From positions 1-12,695 of the forward strand of contig CAZRKU010000094.1 in NCBI GenBank assembly GCA_964600685.1: 12,695 nucleotides of DNA, given 5' to 3'. The stretch is from TMP-24 sp964600685. Its GTDB lineage: Bacteria > Pseudomonadota > Alphaproteobacteria > Rhodobacterales > Rhodobacteraceae. This document shows positions 1 through 5,465 of this stretch, one piece after another. The notes under the pieces were generated by a model. That model was not told the origin of the DNA and searched no databases. It saw only the letters and a program-made list of their open reading frames with translations. Both the position numbers and the translations under genes were made by a program. Position 1 is the first letter of the stretch. Each line of letters opens with the position of its first letter.

Positions 1-447
1 GCCGCGGCGGCGCACCAGGCCGCGGCCGCAGGGCCCGCACCGGCGCCTGTCGATCCAACTGCCGTCGATGCCGCCCTTGCCGAAGCCCAGGCCACCCAGG
101 AACCCGAAGCCGCCGCCCCCGCAGCGGCGCCCGAACCCGAGCCGGCGCCCGCCGAGGTGGATGAGCCGGAGCCGGAAGAGGGCATCGCAACCCTGCCGAC
201 AACGCGCACCGTGGCGAAGAAATCGACCTATGCCAATGCGATCGACCTGGGCGACGTGAACCTCATTGGCGTCTACGGATCGTCATCCAACCGCCGGGCG
301 CTGGTGCGCATGCCGAACGGGCGGTTCGTGAAGGTTCAGGTGGGCGACCGGCTGGACGGCGGCAAGGTGGCCGCGATCAGTGATGGCGAACTGCGTTATG
401 TGAAGAAGGGCAAGAACATCGTCCTGAAGATCATGAAGGGCGGCTAG
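1..447 (+). CDS. C-terminal part of a large Ala/Pro/Glu-rich protein with a terminal beta-rich domain (5' end missing)
   Basis: The reading frame is open from the first base of the window and ends at TAG 445-447, so 148 C-terminal residues are visible. The first 60 or so are low complexity, rich in Ala, Pro and Glu, and look like a flexible linker. From about visible residue 75 the composition changes to a folded domain (begins STYANAIDLGDVNLIGVYG) with the pattern 'GVYG...RRALVRMPNGRFVKVQVGD.LDGGKV..I..GELRYVKKGKN'. That pattern of short strands, a VGD turn and a late hydrophobic strand resembles the small periplasmic domain of PilP and GspC pilus/secretion proteins. This resemblance is from pattern only. 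I know similar C-termini on long uncharacterised proteins of Rhodobacteraceae. An internal ATG at 157 could be mistaken for a start, but coding clearly continues upstream. The function is not known. Confidence 0.75.
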   Translation, partial: AAAAHQAAAAGPAPAPVDPTAVDAALAEAQATQEPEAAAPAAAPEPEPAPAEVDEPEPEEGIATLPTTRTVAKKSTYANAIDLGDVNLIGVYGSSSNRRALVRMPNGRFVKVQVGDRLDGGKVAAISDGELRYVKKGKNIVLKIMKGG

Positions 448-452
448 AGTCC

Positions 453-511
453 TTGATCGTCGCGCGTCTTGCGACCAAACCGGTTTCCACTTTTGCCGGA
501 CACGCTCCGGG
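453..511. repeat. Degenerate alphaproteobacterial intergenic repeat (RIME-like) with AAACCGGTTT core
   Basis: Just behind the stop codon of the partial gene lies a perfect 10-base palindrome AAACCGGTTT (477-486). It is followed by CCACTTTTGCCGGACACGCTCCGG (positions 487-510; key parts CCACTTTT and GACACGCTC). Read on the minus strand this gives GAGCGTGTC, AAAAGTGG and AACCGGTT in that order. That is the layout I know from the very abundant intergenic palindromic repeats of Rhizobiales and relatives, often written GAGCATGATC...AAAAGTGGGAACCGGTT. The left flank GCGCGTCTTGCGACC may be the degraded other arm. The assignment rests on memory of the family consensus, and copy number cannot be judged from one window. 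Confidence 0.5.
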
Positions 512-522
512 CCAAAACGCGA

Positions 523-547
523 AGGCGCGGCCCGCTGGGCCGCGCCT
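523..547. terminator. Strong GC hairpin between convergent genes, likely terminator
   Basis: There is a perfect 11-bp stem, AGGCGCGGCCC (523-533) and GGGCCGCGCCT (537-547), with a three-base GCT loop. It sits 75 bases behind the partial gene and 34 bases behind the stop of the dioxygenase gene, which converge on it. The plus side is followed by a pyrimidine run (CTCTCCCCC) and not a T-run. On the minus side a TTTT lies some bases after the stem. It is probably a shared terminator, though not a textbook one. Confidence 0.55.
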
Positions 548-581
548 CTCCCCCAGAGGGACCGCCGGTTGACCCGGCTTC

Positions 582-1676
582 TTATCCGGCTTTCAGCACG
601 CCGCGCGCGATCTGGTCCGCCTCGATCGATTCGAAGAGCGCCTTGAAGTTGCCCTCGCCGAACCCGTCGTCGCCCTTGCGCTGGATGAATTCGAAGAAGA
701 TCGGACCGATCACGGTTTTCGAGAAGATCTGCAAGAGGATGCGGGTTTCGCCGCCGTCGACCACGCCTTCGCCGTCAATCAGGATGCCGTGCTTTTCCAG
801 CTTGTCGAGCGGTTCCTCATGGTCGTGGACCCGGGTCTTGCTGAGTTCGTAGTAACTCATCGGCGGCTTCGGCATGAAGCGCAGGCCGCGGTCATGGATT
901 GCATCCGTCGCCCCATAGATGTCGTCGGTGCCGACGGCGATATGCTGGATCCCCTCGCCCTTGTAGCGCTTCAGATATTCGACGATCTGGCCGGTTTCGC
1001 CGCGGTCCTCGTTGATCGGAATGCGGATGCGGCCGCAGGGCGAGGTCAGCGCCCGGCTGTGGAGTCCGGTGAACTTGCCCTCGATGTCGAAGAACCGGAT
1101 CTGCCTGAAGTTGAAGGTGTCGCCGTAGAAGTGGAACCAGACATCCATGTTGCCCTTGTGGACATTGTGGGTCAGGTGATCGAGATAGTAGAAACCCACG
1201 CCCGCCGGTTTCGGCGCGGCGATGAAGTCGAACTCCGCCAGATAGGGGTTCGCCTCGCCATACTGGTCGACGAAATAAAGGAGCGACCCGCCGATCCCGA
1301 CGATGGCGGGCACGTCGAGCACCTTGTCCGCGCCCTCGTAGGGGGTCGCACCCTTGGCGACCGCATGGGCAAAGGCCCTGGCCGCATCCACGACGCGCCA
1401 GCCCATCGAGGCGGCGCAGGGGCCATGTTCTGCGACGAAGCGCATCGCATGGCTGCCGGGTTCGGCGTTCAGAACATAGGTGATGTCGCCCTGCTGCCAA
1501 AGTTCAACCGCCTTGGTCTTGTGCCGGGCGCTCAGCACATACCCCATGCGGGCGAAAAGCGCGCGCAGGTCGTCGGGTTCGGGATGGGCGAATTCGACGA
1601 ATTCGAACCCGTCGGTTCCGGCGGGGTTGTCGGCCGAGATCACCGATTTCGGGGCAGAATGCGGAAATGGTCCCAT
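582..1676 (-). CDS. hppD: 4-hydroxyphenylpyruvate dioxygenase
   Basis: This 364-residue protein has the size of the short bacterial HPPD type. The enzyme is a cytosolic Fe(II) dioxygenase that converts 4-hydroxyphenylpyruvate and O2 into homogentisate and CO2, the second step of tyrosine degradation. The three expected iron ligands are visible: His167 in LDHLTHNV, His245 in GIQHIAVGTDD and Glu329 in IFFEFIQRKGDDGFGEGNF. The C-terminal segment FGEGNFKALFESIE is typical of the family and closes the active site. The start is fixed by a full AGGAGG Shine-Dalgarno (complement of 1684-1689) seven bases upstream of the ATG. It is divergent from an Lrp/AsnC regulator, the arrangement known for hpdA/hpdR of Sinorhizobium meliloti, so control by tyrosine or phenylalanine intermediates through that neighbour is likely. 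No homogentisate dioxygenase gene is in the window. Nothing looks broken. Confidence 0.97.
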   Translation of the reverse strand: MGPFPHSAPKSVISADNPAGTDGFEFVEFAHPEPDDLRALFARMGYVLSARHKTKAVELWQQGDITYVLNAEPGSHAMRFVAEHGPCAASMGWRVVDAARAFAHAVAKGATPYEGADKVLDVPAIVGIGGSLLYFVDQYGEANPYLAEFDFIAAPKPAGVGFYYLDHLTHNVHKGNMDVWFHFYGDTFNFRQIRFFDIEGKFTGLHSRALTSPCGRIRIPINEDRGETGQIVEYLKRYKGEGIQHIAVGTDDIYGATDAIHDRGLRFMPKPPMSYYELSKTRVHDHEEPLDKLEKHGILIDGEGVVDGGETRILLQIFSKTVIGPIFFEFIQRKGDDGFGEGNFKALFESIEADQIARGVLKAG

Positions 1677-1793
1677 GGATGATCCTCCTGATCGCGCGTT
1701 TTTTCATCATGCCGCAAATCGCGCGCGGTTTTTGCGCATTGTCACGAATGTTTCATGCGCTTATGCGGAGCTTTCCTGCTATTTCTTGTAACC
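1677..1793. promoter_or_regulatory. Shared hpd/lrp control region with imperfect direct repeats and an inverted repeat
   Basis: These 117 bases separate the two divergent starts. Two imperfect direct repeats are visible, both opening with ATCGCGCG and continuing into a T-run and CAT: 1691-1710 and 1718-1739, offset by 27 bases. A 6-bp inverted repeat GCGCAT (1734-1739) / ATGCGC (1755-1760) lies next to them. S. meliloti HpdR is reported to bind direct repeats between hpdR and hpdA, so these repeats are candidate sites for the Lrp-type protein encoded at 1794. For the dioxygenase, GTGACA (complement of 1740-1745) could be a -35 element, but I see no good -10. That would suit an activator-dependent promoter. 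Confidence 0.45.
1739..1767 (+). promoter_or_regulatory. Candidate sigma-70 promoter of the lrp gene
   Basis: TTGTCA (1739-1744, five of six matches to TTGACA) stands 17 bases before TATGCG (1762-1767), which keeps the TAT of the -10 consensus. Transcription would begin near 1774 and give a leader of about 20 bases. The -35 box adjoins the left arm and the spacer contains the right arm of the GCGCAT/ATGCGC inverted repeat, so binding there could give autoregulation. This is inference from spacing and hexamer match only. Confidence 0.4.
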
Positions 1794-2267
1794 ATGCACG
1801 ATCCCCGCATCGAACTGGACGATACCGACAAACGCCTTCTGGCGCTGGTGCAGCGCAATGCGCATCTGACCGCGCAGGAACTTGGCGAAGCGCTGAACCT
1901 GTCGGCCAGCCAGGCGGGTCGCCGCCGTCAGCGGCTGGAGGCGGAGGGGCTGATTGCCTCCTACGCGGCGCGCCTTGACCCGTCGCGGCTGGGCCTGGCG
2001 GTGCAGGCCTTCGTGCAGGTGCAGATGGCGCGCCACGGGGCCGAAACCACCGCCGCCTTTTCGCGGCTGGTCGGGCTTCAGCCGGAAATCGTCAGCGCCT
2101 GGACGCTGACGGGCGAGGCCGACTACCTGCTCAGGGTCTATTGTGAAGATCTGACGGCACTCAACCGGCTGATCCATCAGGTGCTCCTGGCCCATCCTGC
2201 GGTGGCGCGGGTGCAAAGCCAGATCGTGATGGATCAGTTCAAACCCGACGCGCCTCTGCCGACCTGA
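1794..2267 (+). CDS. Lrp/AsnC family transcriptional regulator, probable regulator of the divergent dioxygenase gene
   Basis: This 157-residue DNA-binding protein has the standard two-domain Lrp layout. An N-terminal helix-turn-helix covers about residues 8-55 (DDTDKRLLALVQRNAHLTAQELGEALNLS..QAGRRRQRLEAEGLI), and a C-terminal RAM ligand/oligomer domain about 65-148 (including VSAWTLTGEADYLLRVYCEDLTALN). The family start 'hydrophilic stretch then LDDTDKRLL' favours ATG 1794. An in-frame ATG at 1755 would add a hydrophobic MRLCGAFLLFLVT that does not belong to this family and would run through the candidate promoter. No clear ribosome site precedes 1794; GGAG at 1767-1770 is too far away. It is divergent from the HPPD gene and ten bases before the antiporter gene. 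By analogy with HpdR of S. meliloti it probably senses 4-hydroxyphenylpyruvate or aromatic amino acids. The ligand is inference. Confidence 0.92.
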   Translation: MHDPRIELDDTDKRLLALVQRNAHLTAQELGEALNLSASQAGRRRQRLEAEGLIASYAARLDPSRLGLAVQAFVQVQMARHGAETTAAFSRLVGLQPEIVSAWTLTGEADYLLRVYCEDLTALNRLIHQVLLAHPAVARVQSQIVMDQFKPDAPLPT

Positions 2268-2277
2268 AAGGATGCCC

Positions 2278-4155
2278 TTGGAGTCGTTGTTGTTTCAGGC
2301 GATGCTCTACCTGATCGCGATGGTCGTCGCGGTGCCGGTCGCGACGCGTCTCGGGCTTGGTTCGGTTCTGGGCTATCTGGCGGCGGGCATCATCATCGGT
2401 CCGGTCCTCGGCCTTGTCGGCTCGGAAAGCGCCGACCTGCAGCATGTGGCCGAATTCGGCGTGGTCCTGATGCTGTTCCTGATCGGGCTGGAACTGGAAC
2501 CCCGCGCCCTGTGGGCGATGCGGGAAAAGCTGCTGGGGCTGGGCGGCCTGCAGATCGCCTGCACGACTTTCGTGATCTTTCTCGTCGGCCTGGCCCTGCA
2601 TCTGAGCTGGCAGGTCGCGCTGACGGTAGGGCTTGCGCTCTCGCTCTCCTCGACCGCGATTGTCCTGCAAACCCTCTCGGAGAAGAAGCTGATGCAGACG
2701 GCGGGCGGGCGCAGCGCCTTTGCCGTGCTCCTGATGCAGGATATGGCGGTCATCCCGGTGCTGGCGCTGCTGCCGCTCCTGGCTTTGCCCGGCGCAAGGG
2801 CGCTGGCCGAACTGGCGCTGGGCGAACTTCAGGCGACGAACGCCCTGCAGGATCTGCCCGGCTGGGGCGTGACGCTGGTGACCATTGCCGCCGTGGCGAC
2901 CGTGGTTCTGGCCGGGCATTTCCTGGTGCGCCCCGCCTACCGTTTCGTCCATGCCGCGCGGCTGCGCGAGATTCAGACGGCCTTCGCGCTGTGCATCGTC
3001 GTCGTCATCGCGGCCCTGATGACGCTCGTCGGGCTTTCGCCGGCGCTCGGCACCTTCCTGGCCGGGGTGGTGCTGGCAAACTCCGAGTTCCGGCACGAGC
3101 TTGAATCCGACATCGCGCCCTTCAAGGGACTGCTGCTCGGTCTCTTCTTCATCACCGTCGGCAGCGGGATGAACCTAGAACTGCTGCTCACGCGGCCCTT
3201 GCAGATCATCCTTCTGACCCTGGCGCTGATGCTGGTGAAGGGGGCGGTTCTCTATGGCCTTGGCCGGATCTTCGCCATTCGCGGGCGCGACCGCTGGCTG
3301 TTCACGCTGGGACTGGCGCAGGCGGGGGAGTTCGGCTTTGTCCTGACCTCCTTCGCGGTGGCCCAACGCATCCTGCCGGAGCCGACGGCCGAGACGCTCC
3401 TGCTGGTCATCGCGCTGTCGATGCTGCTGACGCCCCTGTTCTTTCTTGCCCATGACCTGATCACGCGCCGCATGGGTGACACGGACGAGGCCGCGGAACC
3501 CGACGAGATCGACGACCAGCAGCCGATCATCATTGCCGGTGTCGGGCGCTTCGGGCAGGTCGTGAATCGCATGATCACCCAATCGGGGTTCCGCACCACC
3601 GTCCTCGACCCCGACCTGCCGACGATCGAGGTCTTGCGCACCTACGGCTTCAAGGGATTCGTCGGCGATCCGACCCGCCCCGACCTGCTGAAAGCCGCCG
3701 GGATCGACACGGCGCGCGTGCTGATCATCAGTTTTGACGACCGCAGGAAGGCCGTGCAACTGGCCGAATATGCCCGCCGCCTGCGCCCCGATCTGCACAT
3801 CATCGCACGGGCGCACGACCGGGAGCATGTGTTCGAACTTTACCGCGCCGGGGCAAATGACATCGTGCGCGAATATTTCGATTCAAGTCTGAGGGTCGCC
3901 CGCTATGCGTTGGAAAACATGGGGCTTTCCGAATACGAAGCGTCGGAGCTGCAGAAGCTCTTCTTCCAGCTCGACCGCGCGTCGGTGAAGGAGCTGGCGC
4001 AGGTGTGGAAACCCGGCGTGCCCTTCACCAAGAACCCCGAATATCTGGCCCGCGCCAAGGAACTGAACCGCGAGCTTGAGGCTGCGCTGCTGCAGCGCTT
4101 CTCCCATGACGGAAGTGGCGGGGCGACGACCGAAATCGTCGACAAGGATCAGTAG
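2278..4155 (+). CDS. Kef-type monovalent cation:proton antiporter (CPA2 family) with RCK/TrkA-N domain
   Basis: This integral inner-membrane antiporter of about 625 residues probably exchanges K+ (or Na+) for protons. Numbered from the ATG at 2272, residues 1-395 hold about a dozen hydrophobic helices with KefB/KefC hallmarks: LLMQDMAVIP (153-162, the Gln-Asp pair of CPA2 proteins), HELESDIAPFKGLLLGLFFITVG (275-297) and AQAGEFGFVL (349-358). A cytosolic nucleotide-binding RCK domain follows at about 417-535, with GVGRFG (423-428) as its dinucleotide glycine motif. The last 90 residues are hydrophilic and helical. For the start, GAAAGG (2266-2271) directly abuts the ATG at 2272 but sits six bases before TTG 2278. 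The TTG gives the family-like beginning MESLLFQA, so I chose it; ATG 2272 adds only two residues. The gene follows the Lrp gene by ten bases and may share its transcript. No glutathione-dependent KefF/KefG partner gene is nearby, so the gating ligand is unknown. Confidence 0.9.
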   Translation: MESLLFQAMLYLIAMVVAVPVATRLGLGSVLGYLAAGIIIGPVLGLVGSESADLQHVAEFGVVLMLFLIGLELEPRALWAMREKLLGLGGLQIACTTFVIFLVGLALHLSWQVALTVGLALSLSSTAIVLQTLSEKKLMQTAGGRSAFAVLLMQDMAVIPVLALLPLLALPGARALAELALGELQATNALQDLPGWGVTLVTIAAVATVVLAGHFLVRPAYRFVHAARLREIQTAFALCIVVVIAALMTLVGLSPALGTFLAGVVLANSEFRHELESDIAPFKGLLLGLFFITVGSGMNLELLLTRPLQIILLTLALMLVKGAVLYGLGRIFAIRGRDRWLFTLGLAQAGEFGFVLTSFAVAQRILPEPTAETLLLVIALSMLLTPLFFLAHDLITRRMGDTDEAAEPDEIDDQQPIIIAGVGRFGQVVNRMITQSGFRTTVLDPDLPTIEVLRTYGFKGFVGDPTRPDLLKAAGIDTARVLIISFDDRRKAVQLAEYARRLRPDLHIIARAHDREHVFELYRAGANDIVREYFDSSLRVARYALENMGLSEYEASELQKLFFQLDRASVKELAQVWKPGVPFTKNPEYLARAKELNRELEAALLQRFSHDGSGGATTEIVDKDQ

Positions 4156-4166
4156 CAGCCAAAGAA

Positions 4167-4190
4167 GAACCCGCGCCGAAACGCGGGTTC
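4167..4190. terminator. Bidirectional hairpin terminator between the antiporter gene and carD
   Basis: There is a perfect 9-bp stem, GAACCCGCG (4167-4175) and CGCGGGTTC (4182-4190), with a six-base loop CCGAAA. It lies 11 bases behind the antiporter stop and 23 bases behind the carD stop. The minus strand continues with TTCTTT, which makes a fair T-tract for carD. The plus strand has only CTGTTC. The position between two convergent genes supports a terminator used from both sides. Confidence 0.75.
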
Positions 4191-4213
4191 CTGTTCGATG
4201 CAGACAGTGGCGA

Positions 4214-4723
4214 TCAGGCCGCGCGGGTCACCAGCATGTCGTCGACACGCTTCTGCGCCCCGGCCTCGTCCACGCCGGACACGGCCGCCACTTCACGGGT
4301 CAGACGCTCCAGCGCGGCCTCGTAAAGCTGGCGCTCGGAGTAGGACTGTTCGCGCTGGTCGTCGGTGCGGAACAGATCGCGCACGACCTCGGCAATCGCC
4401 ATCAGGTCGCCCGAGTTGATCTTCTGCTCATATTCCTGGGCGCGGCGCGACCACATCGCCCGCTTGACCTTGGCCTTGCCCTTCAGCGTTTCCAGCGCCT
4501 TGGTCACCACGTCGGGCGTGGAAAGCTGGCGCATCCCGATTTCGGTCGCCTTGTGGGTGGGCACGCGCAGCGTCATCTTGTCCTTCTCGAACGAGATGAC
4601 GAACAGTTCGAGCTTCAGCCCCGCGATCTCCTGCTCTTCGATCGACATGATCTTGCCGACGCCATGCGCCGGATAGACCACGAAATCATTCGGGCGAAAG
4701 TCCGATTTCCTTGTCTTCGTCAT
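4214..4723 (-). CDS. carD: CarD family RNA polymerase-binding transcription regulator
   Basis: This 169-residue cytoplasmic protein binds the RNA polymerase beta subunit and stabilises the open promoter complex. Residues about 9-65 form the RNA polymerase-interaction (Tudor-like) domain, including FVVYPAHGVGKI, KLELFVISFEKDKMTLRVP and ATEIGMRQLS. Residues about 70-160 form the helical DNA-binding domain with AMWSRRAQEYEQKINSGDL; Trp91 aligns with the tryptophan that wedges the DNA at the upstream edge of the bubble. A GAGGA site (complement of 4733-4737) nine bases upstream supports the start. In Rhodobacter sphaeroides CarD activates the many promoters that lack T at -7 and represses its own promoter. 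The leader here is long and structured: a candidate promoter at 4874-4902 and a hairpin with T-run at 4813-4844. It is convergent with the antiporter gene across a shared terminator. Confidence 0.96.
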   Translation of the reverse strand: MTKTRKSDFRPNDFVVYPAHGVGKIMSIEEQEIAGLKLELFVISFEKDKMTLRVPTHKATEIGMRQLSTPDVVTKALETLKGKAKVKRAMWSRRAQEYEQKINSGDLMAIAEVVRDLFRTDDQREQSYSERQLYEAALERLTREVAAVSGVDEAGAQKRVDDMLVTRAA

Positions 4724-4812
4724 TCAGTCCAATCCTCGTGCCAGACCCTGTCAGAGACAAACACCGCCACCGGATCCGGCCTCTGGCCCGGTTGCGCCTG
4801 TGTCAGTCGCTG

Positions 4813-4844
4813 AAAAGGCCGCCCCTGCAAACGCAAGGGTGGCC
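4813..4844 (-). terminator. Hairpin plus T-run between fdxA and carD: fdxA terminator or carD leader attenuator
   Basis: On the minus strand a stem GGCCACCCTTGC / GCAGGGGCGGCC with a four-base GTTT loop (positions 4844 down to 4817) is followed directly by TTTT (4816-4813). Ten of twelve positions pair canonically; the other two are one A-C mismatch and one T-G wobble. It lies about 170 bases past the fdxA stop and 90 bases before the carD start. If fdxA is read into this region it is a terminator. If carD is transcribed from the candidate promoter at 4874-4902 it lies inside the carD leader and could act as an attenuator. The sequence alone does not decide between the two. Confidence 0.5.
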
Positions 4845-4873
4845 ATTGGGTGCCCTCATCCATGTGTGACAGA

Positions 4874-4902
4874 ACCATATCAGATTTTTGACCGTTCAGA
4901 AA
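4874..4902 (-). promoter_or_regulatory. Candidate carD promoter with extended -10
   Basis: On the minus strand TTTCTG (complement of 4897-4902) stands 17 bases before TATGGT (complement of 4874-4879), preceded by TGA to give an extended -10 (TGATATGGT). The last base of the -10, position -7, is T. That is the feature known from the R. sphaeroides carD promoter, which CarD represses. Initiation would be near 4867, with a leader of about 143 bases. The -35 is poor, and this is a pattern-based proposal. Confidence 0.4.
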
Positions 4903-4931
4903 GCTCTGCGATGCGGCATGACCGTTGAATC

Positions 4932-4966
4932 GCCCAAAATATGGGCCAAACCGCAAAAACTGCGGT
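4932..4966. repeat. Two neighbouring inverted repeats behind fdxA
   Basis: GCCCA-AAATA-TGGGC (4932-4946) and ACCGCA-AAAAC-TGCGGT (4950-4966) lie three bases apart, and both have a five-base AT-rich centre. They stand 47-81 bases past the fdxA stop. The stretch 4724-5012 holds no gene I accept. Besides these repeats it has the carD promoter candidate and three copies of TGACCG: plus strand 4889 and 4919, minus strand at 4963-4968. They could be operator sites for a dimeric regulator or weak hairpins at the fdxA 3' end. Confidence 0.4.
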
Positions 4967-5012
4967 CAAATTCGCGCTGCTGACCCCACGTCACCCGCAA
5001 CGAAACGGCGAA

Positions 5013-5351
5013 TCAGTCGCCGCTGCCCGCCGCTTCCGAGAAATACTTGTCGAGCTTGCCGGTTTCACCGTCCCGCTCCTTGGCCTCCGGCAATGCGTCC
5101 TTGCGCTGGGTGATGACGGGCCATTGTTCGGAATATTTGCGGTTGAACTCGACCCACTTTTCCATGTCGGGCTCGGTATCGGGGCGGATCGCGTCGGCCG
5201 GGCATTCCGGTTCGCAGACGCCGCAGTCGATGCATTCATCCGGGTGGATGACCAGCATGTTCTCGCCTTCATAGAAACAGTCGACCGGGCAGACTTCCAC
5301 GCAGTCAGTGTATTTGCAGGCGATGCAATTGTCGGTGACAACATAGGTCAT
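5013..5351 (-). CDS. fdxA: Seven-iron ferredoxin FdxA ([3Fe-4S][4Fe-4S])
   Basis: This 112-residue soluble electron carrier closely follows Azotobacter vinelandii ferredoxin I. The first part, VVTDNCIACKYTDCVEVCPVDCFYEG, and DECIDCGVCEPECP carry all ligands. By the Azotobacter pattern Cys9, Cys17 and Cys50 hold the 3Fe cluster and Cys21, Cys40, Cys43 and Cys46 the 4Fe cluster; Cys12 and Cys25 are the extra conserved cysteines. The tail after residue 58 (WVEFNRKYSEQWPVIT..KDALPEAKE) matches the longer C-terminus of this subfamily. The start ATG has only a weak G-rich site upstream (GGGGGT). It lies 114 bases behind the S4 gene on the same strand, with a candidate promoter of its own at 5384-5412. 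The redox partner is not indicated by the neighbours. Confidence 0.96.
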   Translation of the reverse strand: MTYVVTDNCIACKYTDCVEVCPVDCFYEGENMLVIHPDECIDCGVCEPECPADAIRPDTEPDMEKWVEFNRKYSEQWPVITQRKDALPEAKERDGETGKLDKYFSEAAGSGD

Positions 5352-5383
5352 GGGATTACCCCCAGGGAGAAGCTTCGGTCAGT

Positions 5384-5412
5384 TACCTAGCCCCACCGCC
5401 GCGATCATTCAA
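5384..5412 (-). promoter_or_regulatory. Candidate fdxA promoter
   Basis: On the minus strand TTGAAT (complement of 5407-5412) stands exactly 17 bases before TAGGTA (complement of 5384-5389). The -35 matches the consensus in four of six positions, but the -10 match is weak and ends in A, not T. Lack of T at -7 is what CarD-activated promoters show in Rhodobacter, so CarD dependence is possible. The leader would be about 25 bases. This is inference from hexamers and spacing. Confidence 0.35.
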
Positions 5413-5465
5413 GCGCCCGACCGACGGAAAGTCCGGCGTTCCCGGCGCATCGCCAGGACGGGAAA

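Noticed and set aside
789..1682. Plus-strand open frame opposite the dioxygenase gene
   Set aside because: It is antisense to a complete HPPD with all iron ligands, and no family pattern is visible in its product.
1755..1793. Upstream ATG start for the Lrp regulator
   Set aside because: It adds a hydrophobic segment foreign to Lrp proteins and overlaps the proposed promoter and inverted repeat. ATG 1794 gives the usual N-terminus.
2239..3096. Minus-strand open frame opposite the antiporter gene
   Set aside because: It is a Gln/Arg/His-rich mirror of transmembrane coding sequence, without a ribosome site or a known domain.
4751..4846. Short minus-strand frame in the carD leader (31 codons, beginning MATLAFAGAAF) as a leader peptide
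   Set aside because: A GAGGG sequence precedes its ATG at fair spacing, but the product shows no run of regulatory codons, it crosses the hairpin, and nothing else supports translation.
4720..4956. Minus-strand 78-codon frame directly upstream of carD
   Set aside because: It covers the promoter candidate, the hairpin and the carD ribosome site. The product resembles no family, so I treat the stretch as regulatory DNA.
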